Part shown: piece after piece, positions 24,630 through 34,900 of the stretch
Numbering within the stretch: the first letter of the stretch is position 1
Layout of the letters: each line of letters starts with the position of its first letter
Source: JAOBAU01 sp034667465
GTDB lineage: Bacteria > Acidobacteriota > Thermoanaerobaculia > Gp7-AA8
Length of the DNA: 64,000 bases
Assembly (NCBI GenBank): GCA_034667465.1
Contig: JAXDJV010000023.1
Coordinates: 1 to 64,000 of the forward strand
Reading direction: 5' to 3'
The notes under the pieces: generated by a model
Told to the model about the DNA's origin: nothing
The model's input: the letters and a program-made list of their open reading frames with translations, nothing else
Database searches by the model: none
Program-made: the position numbers and the translations under genes

Positions 24630-25652
24630 TTACTGATTTATCGTTGCTTCCGATGAACGTAAGTTCGTGCGGAGGGATGGAACGGCCTTGCGGGGCGAAG
24701 ATTGGTTCGCCTTCGACGCGAGCGCGTCGAGCACGGCGCGGCCGACCGCTTCGACGACCGGCACGACCACCGAGTTGCCGAACTGTTTGTAGGCCTGCGT
24801 ATCTGAGACGACGATCTCGAACGAGTCGGGATAGCCCATCAGCCGCGCACATTCGCGCGGCGTGAGCCGGCGCGGAGTGGCGGCGCCGCGTCGCGGGATG
24901 AGGATCTCGGAACCGTCTTTGTAGTAACGCGCGCTGAGCGTGCGCGTGATGCCGTCGAGCTTCGCGAGGCCGAAGCCGAAGCCGTTGCCGGCCGCCTGAT
25001 GTTTGCGCGCGTAATCCTGCAGGTACTGCCACAGCTTGTCGCTGAGGCCGTACTTCGCGGCGACCCCTTTCTGCAGAATGTCGCGCAGCCGCGGCGAGTC
25101 GTTCGTCCACCGCGGGAAGTCGAAATCGCGCGGCTCGCGAAAGCCGACGATGAAGATCCGTTCGCGATGCTGCGGTACGACGTGTTTCGCATCGAGCACC
25201 TGAAAGTGCACGTCGTATCCGAGGTCCTCTTTCAGCGTGCGATGGATCACTTCGAATGTGCGGCCCTGGTCATGCGTGCGCAGGTTGCGAACGTTCTCGA
25301 GGATGAACGCGCGCGGGCGATGTGCGCGGACGATGCGCGCGATCTCGAAGAAGAGATTGCCCTGCGTCGGATCGGCGAAGCCGTGCGGACGTCCGAGGCT
25401 GTTCTTCTTCGACACGCCGGAGATCGAGAACGGCTGACAGGGAAAACCGGCGGTGAGAATGTCGTGCTTCGGGATGTCGGCGGCGTCGACCTCACGAATG
25501 TCGCCGGCCGGCTCATCGCCGAAATTCGCGGCGTAGGTCTGTCGCGCGAAGCGATCCCAGTCGGATGAAAAGACACACGTCCCGCCGAGCCGCTCGAGCG
25601 CGATCCGGAAGCCGCCAATGCCTGAGAAGAGGTCGATGAACCGAAAGGGCAT
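24630..25652 (-). CDS. dcm: DNA cytosine-5 methyltransferase (Dcm/M.EcoRII type)
   Basis: The 340-residue enzyme has the C5-methyltransferase motifs in order: FIDLFSGIGGF (I), GFPCQPFSISG with the catalytic Cys (IV), ENVRNL (VI), QHRERIFIVGF (VIII) and FGNSVVVPVV (X). It methylates cytosine in duplex DNA. The divergent Vsr and EcoRII-like genes imply a CCWGG-type site; this is inference from the partners. The ATG at 25652 follows TATTCT (25661-25666, minus) by 8 nt, so it is probably leaderless. Confidence 0.93.
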   Translation of the reverse strand: MPFRFIDLFSGIGGFRIALERLGGTCVFSSDWDRFARQTYAANFGDEPAGDIREVDAADIPKHDILTAGFPCQPFSISGVSKKNSLGRPHGFADPTQGNLFFEIARIVRAHRPRAFILENVRNLRTHDQGRTFEVIHRTLKEDLGYDVHFQVLDAKHVVPQHRERIFIVGFREPRDFDFPRWTNDSPRLRDILQKGVAAKYGLSDKLWQYLQDYARKHQAAGNGFGFGLAKLDGITRTLSARYYKDGSEILIPRRGAATPRRLTPRECARLMGYPDSFEIVVSDTQAYKQFGNSVVVPVVEAVGRAVLDALASKANQSSPRKAVPSLRTNLRSSEATINQ

Positions 25653-25660
25653 CCGCGCTC

Positions 25661-25666
25661 AGAATA
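25661..25666 (-). promoter_or_regulatory. -10 box TATTCT of the methyltransferase gene
   Basis: TATTCT on the minus strand ends 8 nt before the ATG; no Shine-Dalgarno. Confidence 0.45.
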
Positions 25667-25680
25667 CCGCGCCTTTCCAA

Positions 25681-25730
25681 CATCCTTCTCCCGCCGGGAG
25701 AAGGTGGCGCGAAGGGCCGGATGAGGGGCG
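25681..25730. repeat. CCTTCTCCCGCCGGGAGAAGG repeat, copy 1
   Basis: A palindrome (CCTTCTCCC/GGGAGAAGG) followed by GGCGCGAAGGGCCGGATGAGGGG lies between the methyltransferase and vsr promoters. A close reverse-oriented copy lies inside a coding sequence at 44302-44352. This repeat type is widespread in bacterial genomes. Confidence 0.8.
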
Positions 25731-25746
25731 CCGGTTCCACGCCGCG

Positions 25747-25752
25747 TAGAAT
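25747..25752 (+). promoter_or_regulatory. -10 box TAGAAT of vsr, leaderless
   Basis: TAGAAT ends 9 nt before GTG 25762. Confidence 0.5.
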
Positions 25753-25761
25753 CGTGGTGCC

Positions 25762-26178
25762 GTGGTCGACGTCCTCTCTCCCGCGCAGCGCCGGAAGAAC
25801 ATGCAGCGGATCCGGTCGAAGGATACGCAGCCGGAACTGCGTGTCCGGCGCCTCATTCACTCCCTCGGCTATCGCTATCGTCTGCACGCGCGCGAGTTGC
25901 CGGGACGTCCCGATCTCGTCTTTCGCACGCGACGAAAAGCGATCTTCGTGCATGGCTGTTACTGGCACGTACACAGCTGTGCGCTCGGTCGCGTCGTGCC
26001 GGCGACGAACGCGGAGTTCTGGCGCGCGAAGCGGCAGGGGAACGTCGATCGCGATGTGCGGAATCTCGCGGCGCTGCGCGAAGCGGGATGGGAAGCGCTC
26101 GTGATCTGGCAGTGTGAGATTTCCGACGCTGATGCGCTCTCGCAGCGCATCCGCGAGTTCCTCGAGGACGTTCGTTGA
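25762..26178 (+). CDS. vsr: Very short patch repair endonuclease
   Basis: The 138-residue protein has the Vsr pattern: RRKNMQRIRSKDTQPELRVR at the N-terminus, GYRYRLHARELPGRPDLVF with the catalytic Asp, and FVHGCYWHVHSC with structural Cys/His. Vsr nicks 5' to the T of T:G mismatches that arise when 5-methylcytosine deaminates, protecting Dcm sites. GTG 25762 follows TAGAAT by 9 nt. Its stop overlaps the TTG start of the restriction enzyme (TTGA). Confidence 0.93.
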   Translation: MVDVLSPAQRRKNMQRIRSKDTQPELRVRRLIHSLGYRYRLHARELPGRPDLVFRTRRKAIFVHGCYWHVHSCALGRVVPATNAEFWRAKRQGNVDRDVRNLAALREAGWEALVIWQCEISDADALSQRIREFLEDVR

Positions 26179-27389
26179 CGCTGTCGCTCGCATCCGTCTT
26201 CGCCGCTGTCGCGACGAAGCGGCTGGCGCTCGTCGATCTGCCGAAACGCGGGTCGCATCAGCATGAGTTGAACAGCTCTTCGCGGCTGCGCGAGTTTTTC
26301 GGACGCGAGAAGATCTCCGGCGAGTTGCAGTGGCATCACTTCACCGAGGATGCGGAACCGTCGCATGCGTCGGGAACGTTTACGTTTTACGACTCGCGCG
26401 CGAGGAGCGCTGCGCGCACGGGACGCACCGAGTGGCGGATGTATTACACCGGCGCGTTCCTCGAGCGCGCGGCGCCCGGCGATCTGCTCGTGCTCGCGCG
26501 CACGCAAACCGGCGACGTTCACGCGCTCGTCTTCGAAGAGCATTCGAGCTGGCTGCGTTCCGCCCGCGTGCTCTTCGACGTCGATCCGAACGCGACGCTG
26601 TTCCGTGTCTTCGCTGAAGACGAGCTCGATCGGCACGCGCTTGAATTCGTCTCCGCGCGCATTCTCGAGGAACTGCAGCTCGGCGTCGCGCTGCCGTCGA
26701 CTCCCGATCACGAAGCGATCGCGGAGCGCGAGCTCACGGCCGCGATCAAAGCGGGTCTGAAGTTTCCGACGACCGCGCGAATGGCGGCTGTCGCACGCGA
26801 GCTCGCCGGCATTGAATCGACCGACGCCGACGCGACGCTCCTTCGCTGGCTCGAAGCGGAGGAGCGGATCTTTCGCGCCGCCGAACGGCAGCTCGTCGAG
26901 GTGAAGCTGCGCGCCGGTTTCGCCGACGTCGACGACTTCATCAGCTATTCGCTGTCGGTGCAGAATCGCCGCAAGTCGCGCATGGGTCTCGCGCTGCAGA
27001 ATCACCTCACGGAGCTCTTCCGCGCCAACGAGCTCCGATTCTCAGCGCAGGCTTACACCGAGAACCGGAAGAAGCCCGACTTTCTCTTCCCGGGAGAGTC
27101 CGACTATCACGACGCAACGTTCGACGCGTCGCGTCTGGCGATGCTCGCCGCGAAGTCGTCGTGCAAAGATCGCTGGTCGCAAATCCTTCCTGAAGCGGAC
27201 CGAATCCCGATCAAGCATCTCTGCACGCTCGAAGCGTCGATCTCGGAAGCGCAGACGGAGGAGATGGCGCGGAAGGAGGTCGTGCTCGTGCTTCCGTATG
27301 CGCTGCATGCGACTTACTCCGCGTCGCAGCGCGCCACTCTGCTCACGTTGCAGCAATTCATCGAGCAGCTCCGCCAACTGCAGCGGTGA
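26175..27389 (+). CDS. EcoRII-type type II restriction endonuclease
   Basis: The 404-residue protein has the same length as EcoRII. Residues about 1-170 correspond to the EcoRII effector domain (ELQWHHFTEDAEPSH, TEWRMYYTG). The C-terminal catalytic domain is clear: ENRKKPDFLFPGESDYHD, MLAAKSSCKDRWSQILPEA and HLCTLEASISEAQTEEM. EcoRII cleaves at CCWGG and needs two sites for activation. TTG start overlaps the vsr stop. With the divergent methyltransferase and Vsr this is a complete restriction, protection and mismatch-repair set. Confidence 0.92.
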   Translation: MTLSLASVFAAVATKRLALVDLPKRGSHQHELNSSSRLREFFGREKISGELQWHHFTEDAEPSHASGTFTFYDSRARSAARTGRTEWRMYYTGAFLERAAPGDLLVLARTQTGDVHALVFEEHSSWLRSARVLFDVDPNATLFRVFAEDELDRHALEFVSARILEELQLGVALPSTPDHEAIAERELTAAIKAGLKFPTTARMAAVARELAGIESTDADATLLRWLEAEERIFRAAERQLVEVKLRAGFADVDDFISYSLSVQNRRKSRMGLALQNHLTELFRANELRFSAQAYTENRKKPDFLFPGESDYHDATFDASRLAMLAAKSSCKDRWSQILPEADRIPIKHLCTLEASISEAQTEEMARKEVVLVLPYALHATYSASQRATLLTLQQFIEQLRQLQR

Positions 27390-27391
27390 CG

Positions 27392-27397
27392 TACCAT
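27392..27397 (+). promoter_or_regulatory. -10 box TACCAT, leaderless start
   Basis: TACCAT ends 9 nt before ATG 27407 and lies directly after the restriction gene stop. Confidence 0.4.
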
Positions 27398-27406
27398 TTC
27401 GCGCGA

Positions 27407-29293
27407 ATGTCGCCGGCACGTGCGCGGGTGCTCGTCTTTCTCTCCGCGCTGGGCGTGAAGGCGGCGGTGTGGCTCGGGCTGCGCGATCATCCGCTGCTGC
27501 AGCCGGCCGGTGATCTCGACGGCGCCGTTTATCTCGAGCTCGCGCGCAACGGTGCGCCGCCGGTCGCCTACTTTGTCTCGCCGCTCTATCTCTATTTCCT
27601 GAAGCTGTCTCACGGTTCGCTGCTGCTGCAAATCGCGCTCGGCAGCGCCGCGGTGGTGCTGCTGTTCGACACGGCGTCGCGCTGGTTCGGCGAGCGGGCG
27701 GCGTGGATCACTGCGCTGCTGGCGATCGGCACCGGCGTGATCACGTTCAACGAAGTGACGATCCTGCAGTCGGCGCTCGATCCGTTTCTCGTCGCGCTGA
27801 CGGCGTGGTGTCTGACGCGCGCGCTGCAGAGCGAGCGAAGGCGTGACTTCATCGTTGCGGGAGCCGCGTCCGCGCTCTTCGCGCTCAATCGTCCGAACGT
27901 CCTGCTCTGGATTGCGGCGCTCGGCGCGCTGCTGATGATTCAGCGACAGTGGCGCGCGACGCTGGCTTTCGCGGCCGGCTGTGCGCTTGTGCTGACGCCG
28001 GTCGCGGCGCGCAACGTCATCGTCGCGCACGAGCTCGTGCTCGTCTCGTCGCACGGCGGACTCAATTTCTACATCGGCAATAACGCAACGGCCGACGGGA
28101 CGTATCACGCGGTGCCGGGCATTCGTCCGACGATTGCCGGGCAGTCGGAAGATACGAAGCGGATGGCGGAGGAGGCGACCGGGCGGCCGATGACGTCGCG
28201 CGAAGTGTCGCGCTGGTTTTACGCGCGCTCGTTCGCGTGGATCGGCGCGCATCCGGGCGACGCGCTGCGGCTCCTCGCGCGCAAGCTGGCGTACACGATC
28301 AACGAGACCGATCTGGCGCTGAACTACAGCTACGACTACTTCCGCCGCGACGTCGTTTCGGCGCTGCGGTTTCTCATCGTCGGACCGTGGCTGCTCGTGC
28401 CGCTCGGCGTTGCCGGTGCGATGACGCGTATCCGCGATCGCCGCTTCCTGACGTGGTTCGCGTTCGTGCCGGTCTACGCGATCTCGGTGGCGATCTTCTT
28501 CGTCTCGTCGCGTTATCGATTGCCGCTGCTGGTCGTGCTCGCGATCTGCGCGGCCGGCGTCGTGCACGTGCGGCGCATGACACAGCTCATTCCTGCGCTG
28601 CTCTTCGGCGCGATCGCGATCTTTCCGTTCGGACTCGACAGCGGCTGCGGAAACGAGCAGACGAGCATGGTCGTGCTGTTGATCGAGCAATATCGCTTCG
28701 ATGACGCCGAGGCGCTGATGAAGAAGCTCGAGCCGCAGCACAACGATGTGGCGCGACTGCATCATCGCGCCGCGATCGCGTACGAAGCAGCGGGCGATCC
28801 GAATCGCGCGATCGCGATGTACGAGCAGGTGTTGCGCGATCCGAATGCGCAGCCAATCCTGCGCGAGAACGCGATCGAAATGCTGGTTCGCGCGTACTCG
28901 CGCACCGGTCGCAGCAACGACGCGCACCGGCTGCTTGCCGCGATCGATGAGCAATGGCTTTCACCGGCGCGCGCCGCGACGTTCGGCCGGCTCGCGCTCG
29001 AAGCGCGCGATTCCGTCGACGCCATCCGTTTCCTCACACGCGCCGACGCTCCGTACCATCTCGGCATCGCGTTGCTCGCACACGGCGACAACGCGGCAGC
29101 GATCGATGCACTTCGTCGCGCACCGCACGACGCGCCGTCCCAGCTGATGCTGGCGGTTGCGTACGCGCAAAGTGGAAACGTGAGTGAGGCACGGCGCAGT
29201 GCGGAGGAAGCACTGCGACTCCGGCCCGGATTTGTGGAAGCAGAACGCTTGCTGTCGAGACTGCCTTCTCAGGCCGGCTTGCCCCAGAAGTAA
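27407..29293 (+). CDS. GT-C (PMT-like) membrane glycosyltransferase with C-terminal TPR domain
   Basis: The 628-residue protein has about ten membrane segments in residues 1-400 with a GT-C layout: an early Asp in the first loop (LLQPAGDLDGAVYLELARNG) and a long helical bundle, then a periplasmic loop (SHGGLNFYIGNNATADGTYH). The last 200 residues are TPR-like helices (HRAAIAYEAAGDPNRAIAMY, MLAVAYAQSGNVSEARR). Such proteins move sugars from polyprenyl carriers. The start at 27407 is preferred over GTG 27386 because of the TACCAT box. It follows the restriction gene only by position. Confidence 0.75.
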   Translation: MSPARARVLVFLSALGVKAAVWLGLRDHPLLQPAGDLDGAVYLELARNGAPPVAYFVSPLYLYFLKLSHGSLLLQIALGSAAVVLLFDTASRWFGERAAWITALLAIGTGVITFNEVTILQSALDPFLVALTAWCLTRALQSERRRDFIVAGAASALFALNRPNVLLWIAALGALLMIQRQWRATLAFAAGCALVLTPVAARNVIVAHELVLVSSHGGLNFYIGNNATADGTYHAVPGIRPTIAGQSEDTKRMAEEATGRPMTSREVSRWFYARSFAWIGAHPGDALRLLARKLAYTINETDLALNYSYDYFRRDVVSALRFLIVGPWLLVPLGVAGAMTRIRDRRFLTWFAFVPVYAISVAIFFVSSRYRLPLLVVLAICAAGVVHVRRMTQLIPALLFGAIAIFPFGLDSGCGNEQTSMVVLLIEQYRFDDAEALMKKLEPQHNDVARLHHRAAIAYEAAGDPNRAIAMYEQVLRDPNAQPILRENAIEMLVRAYSRTGRSNDAHRLLAAIDEQWLSPARAATFGRLALEARDSVDAIRFLTRADAPYHLGIALLAHGDNAAAIDALRRAPHDAPSQLMLAVAYAQSGNVSEARRSAEEALRLRPGFVEAERLLSRLPSQAGLPQK

Positions 29294-30960
29294 CCCTGCC
29301 CGTACTCGATCCCGAGCGAACGCACGATCGCCAGCTCGCCCGCGGTCTCGATCCCTTCCGCGACGAGCTCGCAATCGAGCGAGCGCGCAACCGCGACGTA
29401 TCGCCGCAACTGCGCGATCCGCGAGAGGTCGTTCTCGATGCCGATCACGCAGCGCTTGTCGATCTTCACGACGTCCGGCTCGAGCAGCACGAGACTCTCG
29501 AGACAGCTGCTGCCGAAACCGACGTCATCGATCGCGATCGTCACTCCCGCTTTGCGGAGGATCTGCACCGCCGGCGCGAGGTACGACGGATCGCCGATGA
29601 TCTGCTGCTCGCTGATCTCGAGGCAGAACGTGCCGGCCGGAATCGGATTCGGGAAGAGATCGAGCAGATGCTCGGGCGGAATGGCGAGGAGCGTCGTCGG
29701 GAAGATGTTGAAGTGGAAGCGTGCGTACGGCGGGAGTTGCATCGCCGCAATCACCGCGGCACGCAGACAGGCGTGATCGACGAGCGTCAGGACGTTGCGC
29801 TCGGAGCAAAGCCGGAAGAAGTTGTCCGGCATTTCGAACGTCCCGTTCGAATAGCGGCTGAGAAATTCGTAACCGATCGGACTCTCGTCCGCGAGCCGGA
29901 AGATCGGCTGTTTGAGCGTCACGAGATGCCTGCCGTGCGTCAGGTTCGCGCACATGTCCGCCTGCAGGCGAAGGCGGCGGGCGGTGTCATCGAAATCGCT
30001 CGACGGAAAGACGACGCGATTCTTTCCTTCGCTTTTTGCGCGTGCGAGCAGGTGATGCGCGCGCGTGAGCAGCTCGTCGACGGCCGGCATCTCGGTCGTA
30101 ACGAGCAGCGTGGCGATTGACGCGGTTACCGTCACGCCGCCGGTGCTGTGCTGAATCATCGCGGCGGAGATGGCGAGCCGGATTCGTTCCGCGACGCGCG
30201 CCGCTTCGGGCGGATCGGTCTCGGGGAGGATGAGCATGAACTCGTCGCCGCCGAGGCGGCCGACGTAATCGACGGCGCGAACGGACGCGCGGAGACGGCG
30301 GCCGATCTCTTTCAGCACGACGTCGCCGGCGGCGTGGCCGAGGGAGTCGTTGATCTGCTTGAAGTCATCGAGATCGATGACGACCGCGGCGGCGCCGGCG
30401 AGACCGCGGCCGAGGTGCTGCACTTCGCGCGAGAGCGCCTGCTGCAGGCCGCGGCGATTGAGCAGCTCCGTCAGCGGCTCGATCAGCGTCAATCGCTCGA
30501 GATCGCGGTTCGCGCTTTCGAGCTCTTTCTTTACGCGCGCCAGATCGCGCACGCCGCGATGCCGTTCGACGGCGTAACGGATCGACCGCATCAGCGAGTC
30601 ATGGTCGACCGTTCCCTTCAGCAGGTAATCCTCGGCGCCGTGATGGAACGCGTCAGTCACCAGCCGTTCGTCGTTCTGTCCAGTGAGGACGATGACCGGA
30701 ATCTCGTCGATGCATTCTTCGATGCGCGTCAGCGCTTCGAGATCGGTCGCATCGGGAAGCCCGAGATCGAGAATGACGATGTCGATGCCGCCATCGGTTA
30801 CGGCGTCGCACGCGGCGGCGGCACTGCTGACGTGACGCACGGCGAAATGCGGACTGTCCGAGCTTTCAAGCAGCTCGCGCAGTGATGAAGCGGAAGCGGG
30901 ATCATCTTCAACGAGCAGGAGTCGGAGGGCGCGTGTGTCCGTCGCGACGGCAATGGCCAT
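29269..30960 (-). CDS. Response regulator with GGDEF and EAL domains
   Basis: The 563-residue protein has a receiver domain (LLLVEDD, phospho-Asp in VILDLGLPD, Lys in DYLLKGTVD), an intact GGDEF site (GRLGGDEFMLIL near residue 237) and an EAL domain with acidic motifs mostly kept (YEFLSR in place of EALLR, LEISE, IDDVGFG, KIDKR, EGIET). It should make and/or degrade cyclic di-GMP in the cytoplasm in response to a kinase not in the window. The start MAIAVATD at 30960 is chosen over a longer 31026 because the REC fold begins there. The last 25 nt overlap the convergent GT-C gene. Confidence 0.9.
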   Translation of the reverse strand: MAIAVATDTRALRLLLVEDDPASASSLRELLESSDSPHFAVRHVSSAAAACDAVTDGGIDIVILDLGLPDATDLEALTRIEECIDEIPVIVLTGQNDERLVTDAFHHGAEDYLLKGTVDHDSLMRSIRYAVERHRGVRDLARVKKELESANRDLERLTLIEPLTELLNRRGLQQALSREVQHLGRGLAGAAAVVIDLDDFKQINDSLGHAAGDVVLKEIGRRLRASVRAVDYVGRLGGDEFMLILPETDPPEAARVAERIRLAISAAMIQHSTGGVTVTASIATLLVTTEMPAVDELLTRAHHLLARAKSEGKNRVVFPSSDFDDTARRLRLQADMCANLTHGRHLVTLKQPIFRLADESPIGYEFLSRYSNGTFEMPDNFFRLCSERNVLTLVDHACLRAAVIAAMQLPPYARFHFNIFPTTLLAIPPEHLLDLFPNPIPAGTFCLEISEQQIIGDPSYLAPAVQILRKAGVTIAIDDVGFGSSCLESLVLLEPDVVKIDKRCVIGIENDLSRIAQLRRYVAVARSLDCELVAEGIETAGELAIVRSLGIEYGQGYFWGKPA

Positions 30961-31061
30961 GAAGCATCGATACTCCGGATTCCGAGCCCATGCCGTGATC
31001 AAAATCACGCGGCGTTCGAGACGCACGAAGCGGCGTCAGCCGTAAGACGAAAGGTACTGCG

Positions 31062-31823
31062 TCAGACGTCGCGGAGGATGACTTCGCGTTGACGCTGGTA
31101 TTCGTCGCTCGAGATCCGACCGGTTCTCGCGAGGTCGTCGAGTTTCGCGAGGCGGGACTCGGTTTCACCGGCCGGCGGCGGCAACCATACGAATGCGGGA
31201 CGCTGACCGTGTGCGAGCATCCACCAGCGTTTGCAGAACTGATAGATGCCGCCGCCGAGGAATGAGTAGAGGGCGCCGAACAGAAAGAAGACCGCGCCGA
31301 CGGTGCCGATGTACATGCAGCCCACTGCCGCCCAGGCGCTGAAGATGCGGCGCGCCATGACGAGCAGCAATCGCCAGCACGCCGCCCAGCCGTAATAGAG
31401 CGACCAGAACATGTAACCGGTGAACGTGAAGCGTTGCGCGAAGAAGGTGAGCGTCGGCGGTTGATGCGGGACGACGGGCACCGGTTTCGGCGGCGCGATC
31501 GTCGCGGTCGTTGCCGTAGTGGCGGTCGTCGCGGCCGTAGTCGAAGACGATTTGCGGCCGTGCCTCGACTTTCGTGATTTCGGTTTCGGCGCCGCCGTCG
31601 TCGTGACTGGTGCGCTCGACGTCGTCACGATCGCGGCGCTGGTCGTCACCGGCGGGGCAGCCGCGGCCGCCTGCATGGCGCGCTCGCTGGCCATGAAGAC
31701 CAGCACGGACGTTGCGCCGGAAGCGAGAAAGATCAGCCATCCGAAGCCGATCCAGCCGTCGAGAACCAGCCAGGCGTACCAGCGCGGCGGCGTGCGAACG
31801 GGGAGCTCAGCAGGCATTTGCAT
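31062..31823 (-). CDS. Membrane protein with Thr/Ala/Pro-rich linker and SHOCT-like tail
   Basis: The 253-residue protein has a membrane helix near residues 18-45, a low-complexity segment rich in Thr, Ala and Pro with a basic cluster (KPKSRKSRHGRK), then three hydrophobic helices (about 125-210). It ends in ESRLAKLDDLARTGRISSDEY, a SHOCT-type short oligomerisation domain. Function unknown. A TAGAAC box lies 11 nt before ATG 31823; a start at 31817 is possible. Confidence 0.6.
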   Translation of the reverse strand: MQMPAELPVRTPPRWYAWLVLDGWIGFGWLIFLASGATSVLVFMASERAMQAAAAAPPVTTSAAIVTTSSAPVTTTAAPKPKSRKSRHGRKSSSTTAATTATTATTATIAPPKPVPVVPHQPPTLTFFAQRFTFTGYMFWSLYYGWAACWRLLLVMARRIFSAWAAVGCMYIGTVGAVFFLFGALYSFLGGGIYQFCKRWWMLAHGQRPAFVWLPPPAGETESRLAKLDDLARTGRISSDEYQRQREVILRDV

Positions 31824-31951
31824 ATGGACGGAGTGTTCTATTGCACGGCTTTCCCTACCCACTGAAAAATTCATTTGCGCATTTTGTGCGCCGGACGTAC
31901 ATTAAAACATTCCACAACAAAGGCAGTCCATCTCACGACCCGGAGGTCGTC

Positions 31952-34900
31952 ATGGCGTCATTGCCGCTCGAGCTGCACGAGGTCCTGGAGCAGGAGTACG
32001 TGTCGATGTACGGGCCGCTGAAACGGCCTGAATACGGCGAGCTGTATGACTCGGAGCAGATCGTCGACGTGGAATGGGCGCACCGGATTCTCTGCGCGTG
32101 CGCCGATGCCCTGAAAGCGACGCCGGCTCAGGCCGAAGCGTTCGACGGTGATACGACATTCCGGCGTGCGGCTCTGGCGGGGAAAGGGGCGTCTCAGAAA
32201 GCGATCCGCGCGGGACAAGCCGCGGCCGATGAAAGAGAGAACCTCAGCGAGGAGATCGAGCTGCAGGCTCAGCCGAGCGACGAAAACGAAGAGAAGCTCG
32301 AGAGGGCCGCCGCGGCGGAGCGTGCGGCAGCGGCCGAAATCGCGGCGTTGTCGGCGCGGCGCGAGATCGCGCAAACGCTTTCGACACTCGTCGCCATCGA
32401 TGCCTGTCCGAACCTCGCCGGCTCGCCGGCACTGACCGCGCGCGGGAAGCTGCTCACCGAGCAGTACAGCGCATTTCTCCATATCGCCGTCGATCGCGAT
32501 CCGGTTCATGGCGCCCGCGAGCTGCGGCGCGCCATCGTCGATGAAGCGTTCAGCGGCGCGGTGAAGTCTCTTCGCGACATCCGCCTCGAGAACGTCTATT
32601 CGGCGCTGCACGTCCGCGCGAAAGAGGAGAAGCCGCGTACCGCGCTCTGCATCTCCGGCGGCGGCATCCGCAGCGCGACTTTCGCGCTCGGCATCATTCA
32701 GGGCCTGGCGAGCGCCGGCGTGCTGAGCAAGTTCGATTTCCTTTCGACCGTTTCGGGCGGTGGCTACATCGGCAGCTGGCTGTCGTCGTGGACGCGCCGT
32801 CATCGCGACGGAATCGCCGGCGTCGAGGACGATCTGCAGCGCGCCGACACTGCCGTCGCTCGACGCTGGCCGTATCCGTCATCGACGAAGGGCAATGTCG
32901 TCTATCCGACGCCGGCGGATACGACGCCGCGCGAATTGCCGAAAGCGAAGCTCGATCCCGAGCCGCGGCCGGTGCGCCATCTGCGCGAGTACAGTAATTA
33001 CCTCAGTCCGCGCCTCGGTTTGCTCTCCGCCGATTCGTGGACGGTGGCGACGATCTACATCCGCAACCTGCTGCTCAACCTGCTCGTGCTCGTACCGATC
33101 CTGGCGATGCTGCTGGCGTGGCCGCGGCTGTTCAGCTATCTCCTGGCGCGCAGCCGCTTCGTCGATCCGCTCGTGCTGCCGTGGATCTTCACGGGATGCG
33201 TCGCCATCGGCTTCGCGTACATCGGCTGGTCGCGGCCGGTCGCGTACGGTGCCGCCGCCGAGCAAAAGAAGCCGGGCTCCGCGAACTCGCGCTACTTCAT
33301 CTGCTGTGTGCTCCCGCTCACCGCGGCCGCGATGGCGCTCTCGATTTTCTGGGCGCGCGCGTACACCAGGCCGGCGATTCTGCATCACGAGTGGACGCTC
33401 GGCGCCGTCGCCGCCTCGATTTTCGCGATGACGCTGCTGCCGCACCTGCTCTACTACGGTCGTTATCGGAGAGCGCTCGCGTCGGTACGAAGGAGCGGGT
33501 TCGTGAGCGAGAACAAACGCTTCTCGGCCGGCGTCGAGAAGACCCTCGTCGAGCTGTTCGCGGTGTCGGTCGCGCTGCTGACGTCGGCGGCTCTCTACTG
33601 GCTGCTTGCGAACAAGGTCTTCTACGATCCGTTGCGTGCGACGCCCCAGCTCGCACAACTGCCGCCGCTGCTTCGCTTCGGACAGCCGTCGTTTCCGCAG
33701 CAGCAGTTCTATGTCTGCTTCGCGGTGCCGGCGATCCTGCTCGTCTTCTTCGTGCAGGCGAGCGTCTTCGTCGGACTGTCGAGCCGGAAGAACGATGATG
33801 CGGATCGCGAATGGTGGGGACGTGCCGGCGCGATCGCGCTAATGATCACCGCCGGCCTCGCGCTCGTCAGTTTCATCGCCGTCTTCGGTCCGATCGCGTT
33901 CTACAACGCGCCGGTCCTGCTCGGTTCTCTCGGCGGCGCGGCCGGCATCGGCGCGGCGCTCCTCGGGTTCAGCGACAAGACGTCTGCGAAGCAAAAGGAA
34001 GAAGAGGGAAAGGCTGACATCGCGGGCAAACTAGCGGCCGCGCTCATCGTGCCGCTCTTCGTCGTCCTCCTCCTCGCATCGATCTCGCTCGCGTCGACCT
34101 GGCTGGTTCAGAACTTCCGGCGGCCGTCCGCCGACACTTCTGCGATGCCGTGGAGCGCGCTGGTGAATTTCGAGTCGGTGGCGACGCACACGTCGCAGGT
34201 GGTGTCGCTCGGAAAGACGTTCGAGTTGAAGGAGTCGATCCCGCCGGCGCCGCGCGTCACCGTTCCCGCCCTTCGATCGAGCGCGCATCTGGCGACGATC
34301 GAGACGACGACGCGGACCGAGCTGCTGCTTTTCGCGCTGGTCGGATTGATCAGCGTCGCGCTCTCCTCGTCGATCGGCGTGAACAAATTCTCGATGCATG
34401 CCCTCTATCGCAACCGGCTCATTCGCGCGTACCTCGGCGCTTCGCGCTACAACCGCGATCCCGATTCGTTCACCGGTTTCGACGAAAACGACAACCTGCA
34501 AATGTGGGAGCTGCGCCGCGAGGTGATCTGGTCGTCATCGATCGTCGACGCGGCGAAGTTCATCGACGCACTTCAGGGAACGGGAAAGCTCGAGACGCAT
34601 ATCTGGAATGCGCTCCTGCCGGAGACACGGGCGCTGGTCGGCGCGAAGCCGCTCGACCCGCGCGCGACCGACGCGCTCGTGCAGAATCTCAATCACATCC
34701 TGATGACCGGCAATCTCAGGACGGTCGTCGATCCGCCGCGGTGGGCCGCGGTCAAAGACAATCAGCTCGGCTACGCGAGGCCGTTCATCAATCGCGCGAT
34801 CGTCGACGTACGCTTCCCCGATCACATCCGTCCGATGGCGCGGCCGGACGATAAGAAAGACAAGGACGATCGGATGTCGCGTCCGCCGCTGCACGTCGTC

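Noticed and set aside
27314..28954. 546-codon antisense frame opposite the GT-C gene
   Set aside because: Arg/His-rich with no domain pattern; the plus strand has membrane helices and TPR repeats.
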